In this document: one piece after another, positions 16,363-25,449 of the stretch
Position numbering within the stretch: the first letter of the stretch is position 1
How the letters are laid out: every line of letters starts with the position of its first letter
Assembly: GCA_934435195.1 (NCBI GenBank)
Contig: CAKSAJ010000003.1
Span: forward strand, 132,025-196,024
From: an uncultured Schaedlerella sp.
GTDB lineage: Bacteria; Bacillota; Clostridia; Lachnospirales; Lachnospiraceae
Direction: 5' to 3'
DNA length: 64,000 nucleotides
The notes under the pieces: generated by a model
Seen by the model: the letters and a program-made list of their open reading frames with translations, nothing else
Told to the model about the DNA's origin: nothing
Databases searched by the model: none
Made by a program: the position numbers and the translations under genes

Positions 16363-17154
16363 TTATGCATTTAATGCATCTAATACCTTTTTCACCAGCT
16401 CATAAGAGATTGGATTAGTAAGAACTCCTCCTTCTTTCAAGCTTGATCCAATAATTGCACCATCTGCAATCTGAAGCTGATCTTTAATATTTTCAGCTTT
16501 TACACCACTTCCTGCAAATACTGGAACTTTCACAACGCTTTTCACTCTCTTAATCAAATCCAGAGGTGTCTCTTCACCAATCTGTGTTCCTGTCACGATA
16601 ATTCCGTCTGCTCCGTTATCAACAGCTTCTCTTGCAGACTGCTCAACCGTAATATAAGGAAGAAGCATATGTGCATGTTTTACCTGTACATCGGCAAGTA
16701 CTTTGATATCTTCTTTTCCCATCATTTTGCGATATTCCATACATTTCTTTGCACATGGATTAATAATTCCGTCTGTAAAGAATACCGTGTCTACAAATAC
16801 TGGAACTCGGATAAAGGAAGCTCCTGTAATTGCTGCAATTGCGATATTTGCTTCACAGTCATTAAACGCTGCATCTACTCCAACCGGAATATTTACTGCA
16901 TTTTTTACTGCAAATGTTGCTGCTGTAAGAGCTGCTATCTGAGCTTTATTTAAAGTTGCTGAAAATGGTGTATCTCCCATATTTTCTACGATTACGGCAT
17001 CAGCACCTGCTTTTTCCAGTGTGATTGCATCCTGTACTGCCTGATCCAGAATCTTCTGATAGTTTCCATCAAATCCTGCTGTTGTCGGTAAAGGCAGGCA
17101 GTGCACCATTCCGATAACTGTCTGTGATCCATTTGTAAATAATTCTTTTCCCAT
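16363..17154 (-). CDS. BtpA/SgcQ-family TIM-barrel protein
   Basis: 263 residues with the family opening GMVHCLPLPTTAGFDG, then EKAGADAVIVENMGDTPFS and the phosphate-binding end VFAGSGVKAENI and GAIIGSSLKEGG. BtpA was named for photosystem I assembly in cyanobacteria, but in heterotrophs (E. coli SgcQ) it belongs to sugar or nucleoside clusters and its reaction is unknown. Here it lies between a nucleoside phosphorylase and an Fe-dehydrogenase, which points to an isomerase or aldolase step on a ribose phosphate. The barrel assignment is family knowledge; the reaction is inference. Confidence 0.85.
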   Translation of the reverse strand: MGKELFTNGSQTVIGMVHCLPLPTTAGFDGNYQKILDQAVQDAITLEKAGADAVIVENMGDTPFSATLNKAQIAALTAATFAVKNAVNIPVGVDAAFNDCEANIAIAAITGASFIRVPVFVDTVFFTDGIINPCAKKCMEYRKMMGKEDIKVLADVQVKHAHMLLPYITVEQSAREAVDNGADGIIVTGTQIGEETPLDLIKRVKSVVKVPVFAGSGVKAENIKDQLQIADGAIIGSSLKEGGVLTNPISYELVKKVLDALNA

Positions 17155-17178
17155 GTCACTTACCCCCTAGTTCTTGTC

Positions 17179-17934
17179 TTATTTATTATTCTTTGTATGA
17201 TAATTATAAATACCTTCCAGAGCTGTTCTGCAAAGCAGATCTTCTGCATCTGTACGCTCCTGCCCTTTTAAGGTTTCTTTCAGATTTTCTAAAACTGTAA
17301 CAACCGTTAAAATACATGTTTTTACGCCCATTAGTCTGCCTAATGTCAGCATACATGAGGATTCCATGTCGATTCCTGTAACACCAAGTTTTTTCACTTC
17401 TTCAAATGTCTTAGACATGTCACGTCCCCACTCTTTTGAAAAACGAGAATCATGCATATGACTATAGAAACCATCCATTGTGCAATTCAAACCATTGAGG
17501 TAACGTTTGCCCATTTTTGTAACTGTTTCATTCATAGCATTTACAAGATCAATATCTGCAACTGCAGGATATCCATTCTCTACATATGCCTGACTTGTGC
17601 TTTCACGTCTGATTGCTGCGATTGGTACAAGGAAATGACCAAGCATATCATCCTGCATAGACATTACTGTTCCCATACGGACTGCAACTTCCATTCCTGC
17701 TTCATACATTTCTTCCATTGCAATTGCTGCCGATGGAGCACCGATTCCTGTCGATGTTACAGTAATCTCAATCCCTTTGTAAGTTCCTGTGTATGTATTA
17801 AATTCTCTCATGAATGCTACTTTTTTAGGATTGTCCAAATATTTTTTTACAACTTCCACTCTCCACGGATCTCCGGAAAACAGGACGTATTTTCCGATTG
17901 TTTCTTTGTCCGCACCCATATATAATGTACTCAT
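17179..17934 (-). CDS. Nucleoside phosphorylase, uridine-phosphorylase type
   Basis: 251 residues of the NP-I hexameric phosphorylase family. FSGDPWRVE binds phosphate, STGIGAPSAAIAMEE follows, RMGT is the conserved ribose/phosphate loop and GIDMESS is the Glu-Met-Glu type ribose-binding motif with the first Glu changed to Asp. It would split a nucleoside into base and ribose 1-phosphate in the cytosol. The base-binding segment (AIRRESTSQAYVENGYP) differs from plain Udp, so an unusual base is possible. Its place after the kinase and before BtpA in the operon supports nucleoside breakdown. Confidence 0.88.
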   Translation of the reverse strand: MSTLYMGADKETIGKYVLFSGDPWRVEVVKKYLDNPKKVAFMREFNTYTGTYKGIEITVTSTGIGAPSAAIAMEEMYEAGMEVAVRMGTVMSMQDDMLGHFLVPIAAIRRESTSQAYVENGYPAVADIDLVNAMNETVTKMGKRYLNGLNCTMDGFYSHMHDSRFSKEWGRDMSKTFEEVKKLGVTGIDMESSCMLTLGRLMGVKTCILTVVTVLENLKETLKGQERTDAEDLLCRTALEGIYNYHTKNNK

Positions 17935-17954
17935 CTTTTTCCCTGCCTTTCTAC

Positions 17955-18893
17955 TTATTCAAACGATTTGAATTTCTCTAAAAGCTGCTCCTTAGTTGGT
18001 GCATTCGTGCAACATCCTTCTGCCTGTAAAATAAAGTAAGATAATGTTCCTCCCAGTCTGCAGCATTCTTCTGGTTTATAGCCATTCAAATAACCATAGA
18101 TAAATCCAGCCATGTATGCATCTCCGGAACCTGTTGCATCTACAACATTTTCAACTTTACAAATACCAATCTTTTCCTGACGAATTCCATCCTCTTCACG
18201 GATGTAGCAAAGGCTTCCGTCTTTACCAAGAGTCGTTACGATAATATCAACTTCACCGATTTCAAACAGCTCTGTGATATCCTTAAAACCGTAGATTTCT
18301 TCAATAATTTTACGTTCTACTTCATTTGTAAAAATAATTTTACTTTCTGTAAGAAGTCGTTTCAAAAATTCCTCAGGGAATGCATCAAAATCATCTTTCA
18401 TACCAAATACAACCGGTACATTATGTTTTTTACATTTCTCAAAGAATTCTTCGTTATCTTTTCTCGCAGCTACTGTAATAACACCCAGTCTTGTGTCTTC
18501 GAACAATTCATCTTCCAGCGGTTTCGAATATTTTCCATCCATTGCTCCTGGATAAAAGATTGTAATGTGATCATTTTTGCTATCCTGAATCAAATAGCAC
18601 ACACTTGTAGCTTCTTCTGGAAGTTCTGTAATTCCATCCAATGGAACATTTCCGTCTATAAGAAACTGTTTAAATCCATTGCTTTCATAGTCTCCACCAA
18701 CACGAAGTACTGGTTTTGCACACATTCCTAATTTGCAGAGTGCATAAGCAATATTGACAGAACATCCACCATAAAAAATCTGTGCATTAGATTTATTTGT
18801 AACCAAGGATGTAAAACCAACCTGTGCCGGTGTATCAATTTTAATAATGTGATCCATGCTGACATAACCACTTGTTAATACATCTGTTTTCAT
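17955..18893 (-). CDS. PfkB-family carbohydrate/nucleoside kinase
   Basis: 312 residues. Hallmarks are GGCSVNIAYALCKLG near residue 42 and the C-terminal DATGSGDAYMAGF, with the catalytic base Asp258. The family phosphorylates ribose, nucleosides, fructose phosphates and similar. The order phosphorylase-kinase in one operon fits either phosphorylation of a sugar freed from a nucleoside or of the nucleoside itself. Note that pseudouridine kinase belongs to this family but its usual partner, PsuG glycosidase, is not in the operon. Ends 21 bp before the phosphorylase start. Confidence 0.9.
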   Translation of the reverse strand: MKTDVLTSGYVSMDHIIKIDTPAQVGFTSLVTNKSNAQIFYGGCSVNIAYALCKLGMCAKPVLRVGGDYESNGFKQFLIDGNVPLDGITELPEEATSVCYLIQDSKNDHITIFYPGAMDGKYSKPLEDELFEDTRLGVITVAARKDNEEFFEKCKKHNVPVVFGMKDDFDAFPEEFLKRLLTESKIIFTNEVERKIIEEIYGFKDITELFEIGEVDIIVTTLGKDGSLCYIREEDGIRQEKIGICKVENVVDATGSGDAYMAGFIYGYLNGYKPEECCRLGGTLSYFILQAEGCCTNAPTKEQLLEKFKSFE

Positions 18894-18902
18894 GCTTTCC
18901 TC

Positions 18903-19469
18903 CTATAACTGACCTTCATCAAGCATTGTAAAAAGCGTATCCATATTAACCACATGTCCAAGATATTTATCAATATCTGTTAAATGTACTTCGTTTACAA
19001 CCTCAGAGTTTGTGGCTACACATTCTCTGACTACATATGGTTCATAGTCCAAATAAAATGCATCTGTTACAGTTGCTCGAATACAACAATTTGTTTTTGT
19101 TCCTACGATGATTACATTCTCAACACCATTTTCTCTAAGAACAAGGTCTAAATCTGTTGCAAAGAAACCACTATATCTTCTTTTCTGAATGACATAATCT
19201 TTTTCTTCGTCTACTGGAAGCATTGGATCAATTTCGACTCCAAATGTTCCCTCCATACAATTTGGACGCATCGCCTGTGCTTTTCTATCCATTTTTCCTT
19301 TTCGATTACGATGCTGCATGAATACGACTAAAACATCTTTTTCTCTACATTTATCTAATACTTTTTTAATCTGTGGAAGAATTTCTCTGTTCTGTGGATA
19401 ATATACAAGTCCTTCCGGATCTGTAAAATCACGAACCATATCCACAATAATTAATGCTGATTTACTCAT
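18903..19469 (-). CDS. Isochorismatase-fold cysteine hydrolase
   Basis: 188 residues of the cysteine hydrolase superfamily. The triad is Asp10 (LIIVDM), Lys96 (VIQKRRYSGFFATDLD) and Cys129 (GTKTNCCIRATVTDAF). The KRRYSGFF segment recalls amidases such as RutB (ureidoacrylate) more than nicotinamidases, and the D-x-H metal site of nicotinamidase is missing (only QHR near residue 53). It probably hydrolyses an amide or carbamoyl bond, perhaps in a base or ring-opened base taken in by this operon. It lies directly between transporter and catabolic genes. Confidence 0.85.
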   Translation of the reverse strand: MSKSALIIVDMVRDFTDPEGLVYYPQNREILPQIKKVLDKCREKDVLVVFMQHRNRKGKMDRKAQAMRPNCMEGTFGVEIDPMLPVDEEKDYVIQKRRYSGFFATDLDLVLRENGVENVIIVGTKTNCCIRATVTDAFYLDYEPYVVRECVATNSEVVNEVHLTDIDKYLGHVVNMDTLFTMLDEGQL

Positions 19470-19482
19470 TATTTATTCCTCT

Positions 19483-20388
19483 TTAAATACCACGAATCTT
19501 ACGATTTCTATATTTGACAACTGAAACAACTGTTAAAACAATACTCATAACCACATATGGGATTACATCAAATACTGCTGCAGCTGCACCTGCGTATAAG
19601 CTTAAGTTTACTGATAATGCTCTCGCTAATCCGAAGATAATAGCATAGAAGGAACAAGATAACGGGTCTCCTCTTCCACAATAGATAGCGGCGATGGCGA
19701 TAAATCCTCGACCGGCTGTCATATTATTAGTAAAGATTGTCATACGCTCAAGAGCCAGGTTAATTCCTGCAAGTGCACAGAAAAATGAACCAAGTAAAAT
19801 TGCAAGATATCTGTATTTATTTGTATTCAAACCAAGACTTTTTGCTGAGTCTTCATTCTCTCCAACTACACGTACATAAACTCCAAATTTTGTACGATAC
19901 ATCAAGAACCAGATTAATACAATTGCAATAAACGAAATATATGTAATAATAGTATGACCACTCAGGATTGCTCCGATAAATGGAATGTCCTTGATAATCG
20001 GAATATGGATTTTAAATGCTGCTGCATTTGTAAAACTAAGTTTAATGTTTGCAGAATTCATAAGCTGAAGTGCAAATCCTGCAATTGCTGTAATCGACAT
20101 ATTGACCGCAAGACCTATGACGATAACATTACCCTTACAGGTTACTCCGAAGAATGCAAAAATTAATCCAATCAACAGACAGACAACAATTGCAGCTACA
20201 TAACCTAAAACAATACTTTCTGTTTTAAAGCTAACCAATACAGAAATAAAAGCACCCGCTAACATCATACCTTCAAGAGCAATGTTCAATACATTTGCCT
20301 TATATGCGAAAATACCACCTAATACACAAAGTAAGATCGGGACCGCATGATAAATTGAGTCATATAAAATTCCACTTATAAGATTCAT
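19483..20388 (-). CDS. Nucleoside-type ABC transporter permease 2
   Basis: 301 residues, about 8-9 membrane spans, of the branched-chain-like permease family found with BMP binding proteins. Motifs: LCVLGGIFAYKANVLNIALE near the start and GEN-like VRVVGENEDSAKSLGLN before the last spans. The ATG at 20388 follows AAGGAGG by 7 bases and shares a base with the stop of permease 1 (TAATG), so the two are translationally coupled; an in-frame ATG nine codons upstream is not needed. Confidence 0.9.
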   Translation of the reverse strand: MNLISGILYDSIYHAVPILLCVLGGIFAYKANVLNIALEGMMLAGAFISVLVSFKTESIVLGYVAAIVVCLLIGLIFAFFGVTCKGNVIVIGLAVNMSITAIAGFALQLMNSANIKLSFTNAAAFKIHIPIIKDIPFIGAILSGHTIITYISFIAIVLIWFLMYRTKFGVYVRVVGENEDSAKSLGLNTNKYRYLAILLGSFFCALAGINLALERMTIFTNNMTAGRGFIAIAAIYCGRGDPLSCSFYAIIFGLARALSVNLSLYAGAAAAVFDVIPYVVMSIVLTVVSVVKYRNRKIRGI

Positions 20389-21479
20389 TATGCTGCCTCC
20401 TTTCTGTTTTTCCATTTCATAAGATTCTTAAGATGTTCTTTTAATCCATATCTCTCATCAATAAACTGTACTGCAAGGAACAGAATGATTAATCCCTGTA
20501 ATACTCCAACAATTTCTTTCGGAACGGAAGTATACATATTAATGTTATCTGCACCTGTTTTCAGTGCACTATAAAAAATTGCTGCCAACAAAATTCCGAT
20601 TGGGTTATGTCTTCCAAGTAATGCAATCAACATACCATCCCATCCAAGACCTGTTGTTCCTGAGAATCCCAATGTATATTTGAATTTCTCACTCATCATA
20701 TGTCCTGCTCCGGCAAGTCCTGCCAAAGCTCCACTGATACACATTAAAATGATAATTTTTCTGCGCACTCTCATACCTGTTGCTTCTGCAAAATCAGGGT
20801 TTTTACCAATTGCTGTAACTTCCATTCCAAGACGTGTTTTTGTCATTACAAACGTCATGAAAATGAGTACCGCCAAAGCGATGAAGAAGAACATTGTCAA
20901 ACGAGAGTTTTCAATTCCAAGTCTTGTAAACATCGCATTTTTATTAATCATTGGAGTACATACATACCCTGAACCGGCTTCTCTAAATGGTCCGGAAGAT
21001 AAGTACTCTAACACTTTACTCATTGCATAATTAAGCATCAGTGTAACTACCATTTCATCTACTCTGAAATACGCTCTCAAAATTGCCGGTACGAGTGCAA
21101 ACAGAACACCACAAAACATTCCAACCAACATACAAATTATCTTCTCAAGGATTGGACTGCTCAAATCCATAGATGCTCCGACAATACCAGCGAAGAAACC
21201 ACCAAATAACAACTGCCCTTCAACACCCATGTTGAAAATATTTGCTTTGAAAGTAATTGCAATTGCAAGACCGGTAAGTAACAGCGGTGATGCGTAATGT
21301 AGCGTATTCAAAAATCCCTTTGCTGTAAAAAGCGATTTTCCTAACATAATTCGATATGCTTCCAACGGGCTCTCACCAATGCAGGCAATGATGATTCCAC
21401 CAATAAGAAATGCCAACGCAACCGGAAGCAATGTATTTACAATTTTTGGTCCTATAGGGTTTGTTTTCTTTTGGGACAC
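20388..21479 (-). CDS. Nucleoside-type ABC transporter permease 1
   Basis: 363 residues with about nine membrane spans. FKANIFNMGVEGQLLFGGF and TAIGKNPDFAEATGMRV are typical of the first of two permeases in BMP-linked guanosine/uridine importers (YufP or NupP type). The likely start is GTG 21479, with GGGAGG 8 bases before it and immediately after the ATPase stop; a longer frame from 21506 would overlap the ATPase gene. It forms the membrane channel with the permease encoded next. Confidence 0.9.
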   Translation of the reverse strand: MSQKKTNPIGPKIVNTLLPVALAFLIGGIIIACIGESPLEAYRIMLGKSLFTAKGFLNTLHYASPLLLTGLAIAITFKANIFNMGVEGQLLFGGFFAGIVGASMDLSSPILEKIICMLVGMFCGVLFALVPAILRAYFRVDEMVVTLMLNYAMSKVLEYLSSGPFREAGSGYVCTPMINKNAMFTRLGIENSRLTMFFFIALAVLIFMTFVMTKTRLGMEVTAIGKNPDFAEATGMRVRRKIIILMCISGALAGLAGAGHMMSEKFKYTLGFSGTTGLGWDGMLIALLGRHNPIGILLAAIFYSALKTGADNINMYTSVPKEIVGVLQGLIILFLAVQFIDERYGLKEHLKNLMKWKNRKEAA

Positions 21480-21480
21480 G

Positions 21481-23007
21481 TTATTCTCCTCCCTTCGTAT
21501 TAGCACCTGCCATCAACAATCCAATTTCTTCTGATGATGTAACAGTTGGATCAACCTCTCCGATAATTCCACCCTTATACATAACAGCTACTCTATCTGA
21601 AAGACTCATAATTTCTGATAACTCACTAGAGATTAACAGAACTGCCTTGCCGGCATTTCTAAGAGCCAACAGCTGTCTGTGAATAAATTCAATTGAGCCG
21701 ATATCAACACCTCGTGTCGGCTGACATGCAATAATCAAATCCGGGTTATTCTCAAACTCTCTTGCTATAATAACCTTCTGCGCATTACCACCTGATAACT
21801 GAGAAATCAAACCATATTTATCAGATACACGAATATCATATTTTTCAATAAAATCGTCACATAACTGTTTGATTTTACGTCCTTTCAATACACCATTCTT
21901 ACAAACATCATGAGTATCAAAATATCCTGCAATACAGTTTTCTGGAATTGACATATCTTTACATAAGCCCTGTGCATAACGGTCTTCTGGAATAATACCG
22001 ATACCGAATTTTCTTAATTTATCAGGCCATGCATTGGTTACATCTTTTCCATTTAAAGTAACTTTTCCTTTTGTCACTTCCATAATACCGGTCAGCACTT
22101 TAATCAGCTCACTCTGTCCGTTTCCTTCTACTCCAGCAATACCAAGTACTTCACCCTTTCTTACCGATAATGAAACGTTATGAAGAATTTCCTGATTTGC
22201 ATCATTCACGGTACAAATGTTTTCTACACGATATGCTTCTACATCTTGTGGTTTTGGTCCCGCTTCATTTCGAACTGTCAATACGACATCACGCCCAACC
22301 ATCATCTGCGCCAGCTCTGTCTCATTTGTATCTTTTGTCTTTACATTTCCAATCACCTGACCACTCTTGATAACAGTCACACTATCACTCATATACATAA
22401 CTTCTCGAAGCTTATGAGTAATTACGATAATTGTTTTTCCCTGATCACGAAGTGCCATCAAATTTTCCATCAGCTGATCAACCTCCTGCGGTGTAAGAAC
22501 TGCTGTAGGTTCATCCAATATCAGAATATCTACATTACGATACAGCATTTTTAAAATTTCAACCTGTTGACAAAGACCTACGGAAATATCTTGAATCTTA
22601 TCCATTGGATCAATTTGAAAATGATACTGTTCAATAAGTTTTTTAACCTTCTCAATCTCCACTCTTCGATCAATCAGACCTCTTTTTGTAATTTCACTTC
22701 CAAGCAAAATGTTCTCGTATACACTTAAACTAGGTACCAATTTAAAATGCTGATGAACCATTCCGATTCCGTTTCGGATTGCATCTGTAGGGGAGTTCAT
22801 TACGAGTTCTTTTCCGTTCAATAAAATCTTTCCGCTTGTTGGTTTATGCACACCATACAACATATTCATTAATGTAGATTTACCGGCTCCATTTTCACCA
22901 ACAATACATTTGATTTCCTGCTTCTCCACTTGTATATTGATATTATTATTTGCAATAAAATCCCCAAATTTTTTTGTTAAATTTTTTGTTTCTATAATAA
23001 TACTCAT
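21481..23007 (-). CDS. Nucleoside-type ABC transporter ATPase (two ABC domains)
   Basis: 508 residues with two fused ATPase domains as in sugar and BMP-type importers. Domain 1: Walker A GENGAGKST near residue 40, Walker B ILILDEPTAVL, signature ISVGLCQQVEI. Domain 2: EGNGQSELIK in place of a full Walker A, signature LSGGNAQKVIIAREF and IIACQPTRG, the usual weak second half. It powers the two permeases encoded downstream. A hairpin between this gene and the BMP gene (23038-23093) likely keeps ATPase mRNA below that of the binding protein. Confidence 0.92.
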   Translation of the reverse strand: MSIIIETKNLTKKFGDFIANNNINIQVEKQEIKCIVGENGAGKSTLMNMLYGVHKPTSGKILLNGKELVMNSPTDAIRNGIGMVHQHFKLVPSLSVYENILLGSEITKRGLIDRRVEIEKVKKLIEQYHFQIDPMDKIQDISVGLCQQVEILKMLYRNVDILILDEPTAVLTPQEVDQLMENLMALRDQGKTIIVITHKLREVMYMSDSVTVIKSGQVIGNVKTKDTNETELAQMMVGRDVVLTVRNEAGPKPQDVEAYRVENICTVNDANQEILHNVSLSVRKGEVLGIAGVEGNGQSELIKVLTGIMEVTKGKVTLNGKDVTNAWPDKLRKFGIGIIPEDRYAQGLCKDMSIPENCIAGYFDTHDVCKNGVLKGRKIKQLCDDFIEKYDIRVSDKYGLISQLSGGNAQKVIIAREFENNPDLIIACQPTRGVDIGSIEFIHRQLLALRNAGKAVLLISSELSEIMSLSDRVAVMYKGGIIGEVDPTVTSSEEIGLLMAGANTKGGE

Positions 23008-23037
23008 AGGTAAATCTCCTTATTTTTGGGTAAAATA

Positions 23038-23093
23038 AGGGTGCCCCAAAGTACTTTGCGCGCTTTGTAACACATTTTCTTTTGAGACACCCT
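23038..23093 (-). terminator. Attenuating hairpin between binding-protein and ATPase genes
   Basis: AGGGTG (23038-23043) pairs with CACCCT (23088-23093) and the stem continues with CCAAAG/CTTTTG, with two mismatches; a T-rich stretch follows on the minus strand. Such partial terminators after a solute-binding protein gene lower expression of the transporter subunits behind it. Confidence 0.6.
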
Positions 23094-23101
23094 CAAATAA
23101 A

Positions 23102-24274
23102 TTAATTTGTTTTAATTACAACATTCGGGCATGTAGATTCGTCAAATTCTTCATTTAACTGTTTGTTCGTAACTTTAATTTCTCCGCTAGAAATCTTATC
23201 ACTTACAGCCTGAACTTTTTCTTTAATCTCGTTCCATACTTCCTGATTCTGAACATGTTTGCCCATCTCTTCAAGATCTGTAATTCCTGTTGCACCTGAA
23301 GCAAGGTTATATGTCTGGAATCTATCCATCTCATCAATCTTACCTTCTGCATAAGCCTTTGTGATTGTCTTAACCGGTACGCCTGTAATCTTCAATACAC
23401 TTGTAAGAACATGCCCTGGCTGCTGTGCATCTAAGTTCGCATCTGTCTGGATTGCAAGTTTTCCTAATTCTTTTGCTTTTGCTGTAATTCCATCTCCCAC
23501 AACTCCGGCATCCGCAAATACTACGTTTGCACCTTCATCGTAGAATGTTCCTGCTACTGTACTTCCTAATGCTGAATCTGTAAATCCTGCATCATATTTA
23601 GCATAGTAATTATATGTTGCACCATACTCTTCTGCTGCTGCATTGATTCCTTCAATAAATCCATAAGAGTAAACAAGAATTCCGTTAGAGTTTGTTCCTC
23701 CGATGAAACCGATTCCTCTTGCCTGATCTAATGGGGTAAGTCCATAAGAATCATCAAACAGTTCTGCCATATTTTCATTCACCTGAACAGATAAGTATCC
23801 AGCGAGGTAAGAAGCTTCATGAACATCAAATAAAACTGAAATTACATTGTCGTGAAGTGTTTCTCCATTTTCATCAACATTTGGATTATCATTAAATACT
23901 ACGAATGTTGTATCTGGGTACTGTGCTGCGATTGGCTCTGCACCACCAACGCCTTTCACTAATGCATCAAAGTCATACTCTAATGAAAAGATTAAGTTGT
24001 ATCCATCATCCGCTAATGTTTCTAATGCTTCCGGAACACCATTAGCTGGTTCGATAACCTTATACTCACAACCAACTTCCTCTGACATTTCTTCGATGCT
24101 TTCACATGCTGACTGGTTATATCCGTTGTCATTCTGTCCTGATCCTGAACAAACAACCGCAACTCTTAAATCACTGTTTTTTTCTGCAGAACCACCATCT
24201 TTGCCACATCCTGTAAAAATAGTTGCACTTAATAAAACAAGTGCCATCCCTAAAACGCTTGCTCTCTTTTTCAT
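23102..24274 (-). CDS. BMP-family solute-binding lipoprotein
   Basis: 390 residues. A signal peptide with lipobox FTGC puts the lipid-bearing Cys at residue 23, so the protein is anchored outside the cell membrane. The body follows the BMP/PnrA/Med family (VAVVCSGSGQNDNGYNQSA, FIGGTNSNGILVYSYGF, FADAGVVGDGI), which binds purine and pyrimidine nucleosides or, in some cases, riboflavin or autoinducers. It is the receptor of the importer encoded just downstream. The exact ligand is not evident. Confidence 0.93.
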   Translation of the reverse strand: MKKRASVLGMALVLLSATIFTGCGKDGGSAEKNSDLRVAVVCSGSGQNDNGYNQSACESIEEMSEEVGCEYKVIEPANGVPEALETLADDGYNLIFSLEYDFDALVKGVGGAEPIAAQYPDTTFVVFNDNPNVDENGETLHDNVISVLFDVHEASYLAGYLSVQVNENMAELFDDSYGLTPLDQARGIGFIGGTNSNGILVYSYGFIEGINAAAEEYGATYNYYAKYDAGFTDSALGSTVAGTFYDEGANVVFADAGVVGDGITAKAKELGKLAIQTDANLDAQQPGHVLTSVLKITGVPVKTITKAYAEGKIDEMDRFQTYNLASGATGITDLEEMGKHVQNQEVWNEIKEKVQAVSDKISSGEIKVTNKQLNEEFDESTCPNVVIKTN

Positions 24275-24297
24275 TATTTTTTTCTCCTCTTCTTTAC

Positions 24298-25029
24298 CTA
24301 TCTTGCTTGATAAATATAAAATTTAAACTTGTCTGTTCTATAGCAACATTTGAAATATTCGATTGGAACTTCTTTCCCATTCACAATACCATATGTTGTA
24401 CAACAGAACTGCAACAGTGGAACATTCTCTTCCACATCCAGATAATCGATCAACTCATCATGTGCACTGATAGCTTCGATTGTTCGAGTTGCTTTTGTAA
24501 TCTTAACATTGTATTTTTCTTCCAGAATCTTATACAAAGATACTCTTGAAAAATCAAACAACTCTATTTCCGGAAAATATTTATACGGTAAATATGTACG
24601 CGTATAATTGACTGGTTCATCATCTGCGTAATAGATTCTTGAAAGACTAAAAATCTTTTCATCCTCTTCACCTAGATTTAGAACATTCTTCCGCTTAGCA
24701 TCCGCTTCTATCACATTTTTGTTAAGAACTTTTCTACTTGGTACATGTCCCAATTTTTCAATATCTTCTGTACAGCTTGTGATAGATACTAAATTGTTTT
24801 GTTCTCCTTCCCCCTTTACATAAGTTCCTTTTCCGTGCACCCGGTAAAGGTAACCTTCATTTACAAGTTCCTCAATTGCTTTTCGAATTGTAATTCTACT
24901 TACATCGAACATTGCCATTAAGTCTCTTTCACTCGGAATTGCTTCATGTTCCTTATATGTGTTGTCATTAATCCGTCTGATAATATCCTGCTTTATCACA
25001 TAATATTTTGGAGCTTTAATTTCATCCAT
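24298..25029 (-). CDS. GntR-family regulator with UTRA domain
   Basis: 243 residues: GntR winged helix at 5-75 (EAIPSERDLMAMFDVSRITI, then AIEELVNEGYLYRVHGKGTY) and a UTRA ligand-binding domain from about 95 onward. HutC-type repressors release DNA on binding a metabolite, often a sugar phosphate. It is the first gene of the operon, 23 bp before the BMP gene, with a strong GAGGAGGTG site. Direct repeats of GTTAACTGGTTAT lie in its own promoter region (25049-25092), so autoregulation of the whole nucleoside operon is likely. Confidence 0.9.
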   Translation of the reverse strand: MDEIKAPKYYVIKQDIIRRINDNTYKEHEAIPSERDLMAMFDVSRITIRKAIEELVNEGYLYRVHGKGTYVKGEGEQNNLVSITSCTEDIEKLGHVPSRKVLNKNVIEADAKRKNVLNLGEEDEKIFSLSRIYYADDEPVNYTRTYLPYKYFPEIELFDFSRVSLYKILEEKYNVKITKATRTIEAISAHDELIDYLDVEENVPLLQFCCTTYGIVNGKEVPIEYFKCCYRTDKFKFYIYQAR

Positions 25030-25048
25030 TAGAACACCTCCTCTATCT

Positions 25049-25092
25049 ATAACCTGTCGTTAACTGGTTATTACCACTTGTTAACTGGTTAT
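25049..25092. promoter_or_regulatory. Putative operator of the GntR regulator
   Basis: GTTAACTGGTTAT occurs at 25059-25071 and again at 25080-25092, exactly 21 bp (two turns) apart; ATAACC at 25049-25054 gives a dyad with the first. A further palindrome GGTTATAACC lies at 25237-25246. The site is 20-60 bp before the start of the GntR gene, where a repressor would act. The pairing with this regulator is inferred. Confidence 0.6.
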
Positions 25093-25266
25093 GACGTATC
25101 TTGTAATTCTATATTATCCTAAACTGCATTTTTCGTCAATATTGGAATAATAAACTAATAATTTCCAAGTTTTTTGTTGATTTTGCACAGCATTTTCTTT
25201 GTTTATATAATAGAACAGTGCCACTTGTCCTCTGTTGGTTATAACCACTCCAATCAACTGGTACTG

Positions 25267-25294
25267 TTTTGATTTGCTATTTAGTTCATTAAGT
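25267..25294 (+). repeat. 28-bp direct repeat, left copy
   Basis: Matches 26652-26679 at 27 of 28 bases (core GCTATTTAGTTCATTAAGT). The similarity carries on more loosely into the neighbouring inverted repeat, so about 55 bp are shared. The two copies bracket the PD-(D/E)XK gene. The core is also found inverted at 25461-25473. Confidence 0.7.
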
Positions 25295-25363
25295 GGCAAT
25301 ACGTTCCTTACAAAAAATTGAATCTACTCATCCCTTTATCTATTTCAATCACGGTACACCTCC

Positions 25364-25449
25364 AAGCAAGAAAAGACTATGCAATCCAGCGAATTGGAGT
25401 CGGGCTTGCCCTACGAAGCTGAGCAGGAGTGCATAGTCTTTTCTTGCTT
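25364..25449. repeat. Hairpin with perfect 20-bp arms
   Basis: AAGCAAGAAAAGACTATGCA (25364-25383) is the exact inverse of 25430-25449, separated by 46 bases. The stem extends with CCTC/GAGG past one mismatch. It lies in the 400-bp noncoding lead of the nuclease gene. It may be a structured RNA, a recombination site or a small hairpin element. Confidence 0.7.

Noticed and set aside
18903..19469. Nicotinamidase for a nicotinamide riboside pathway
   Set aside because: The D-x-H metal-binding motif of PncA is missing and the KRRYSGFF region looks closer to other amidases.
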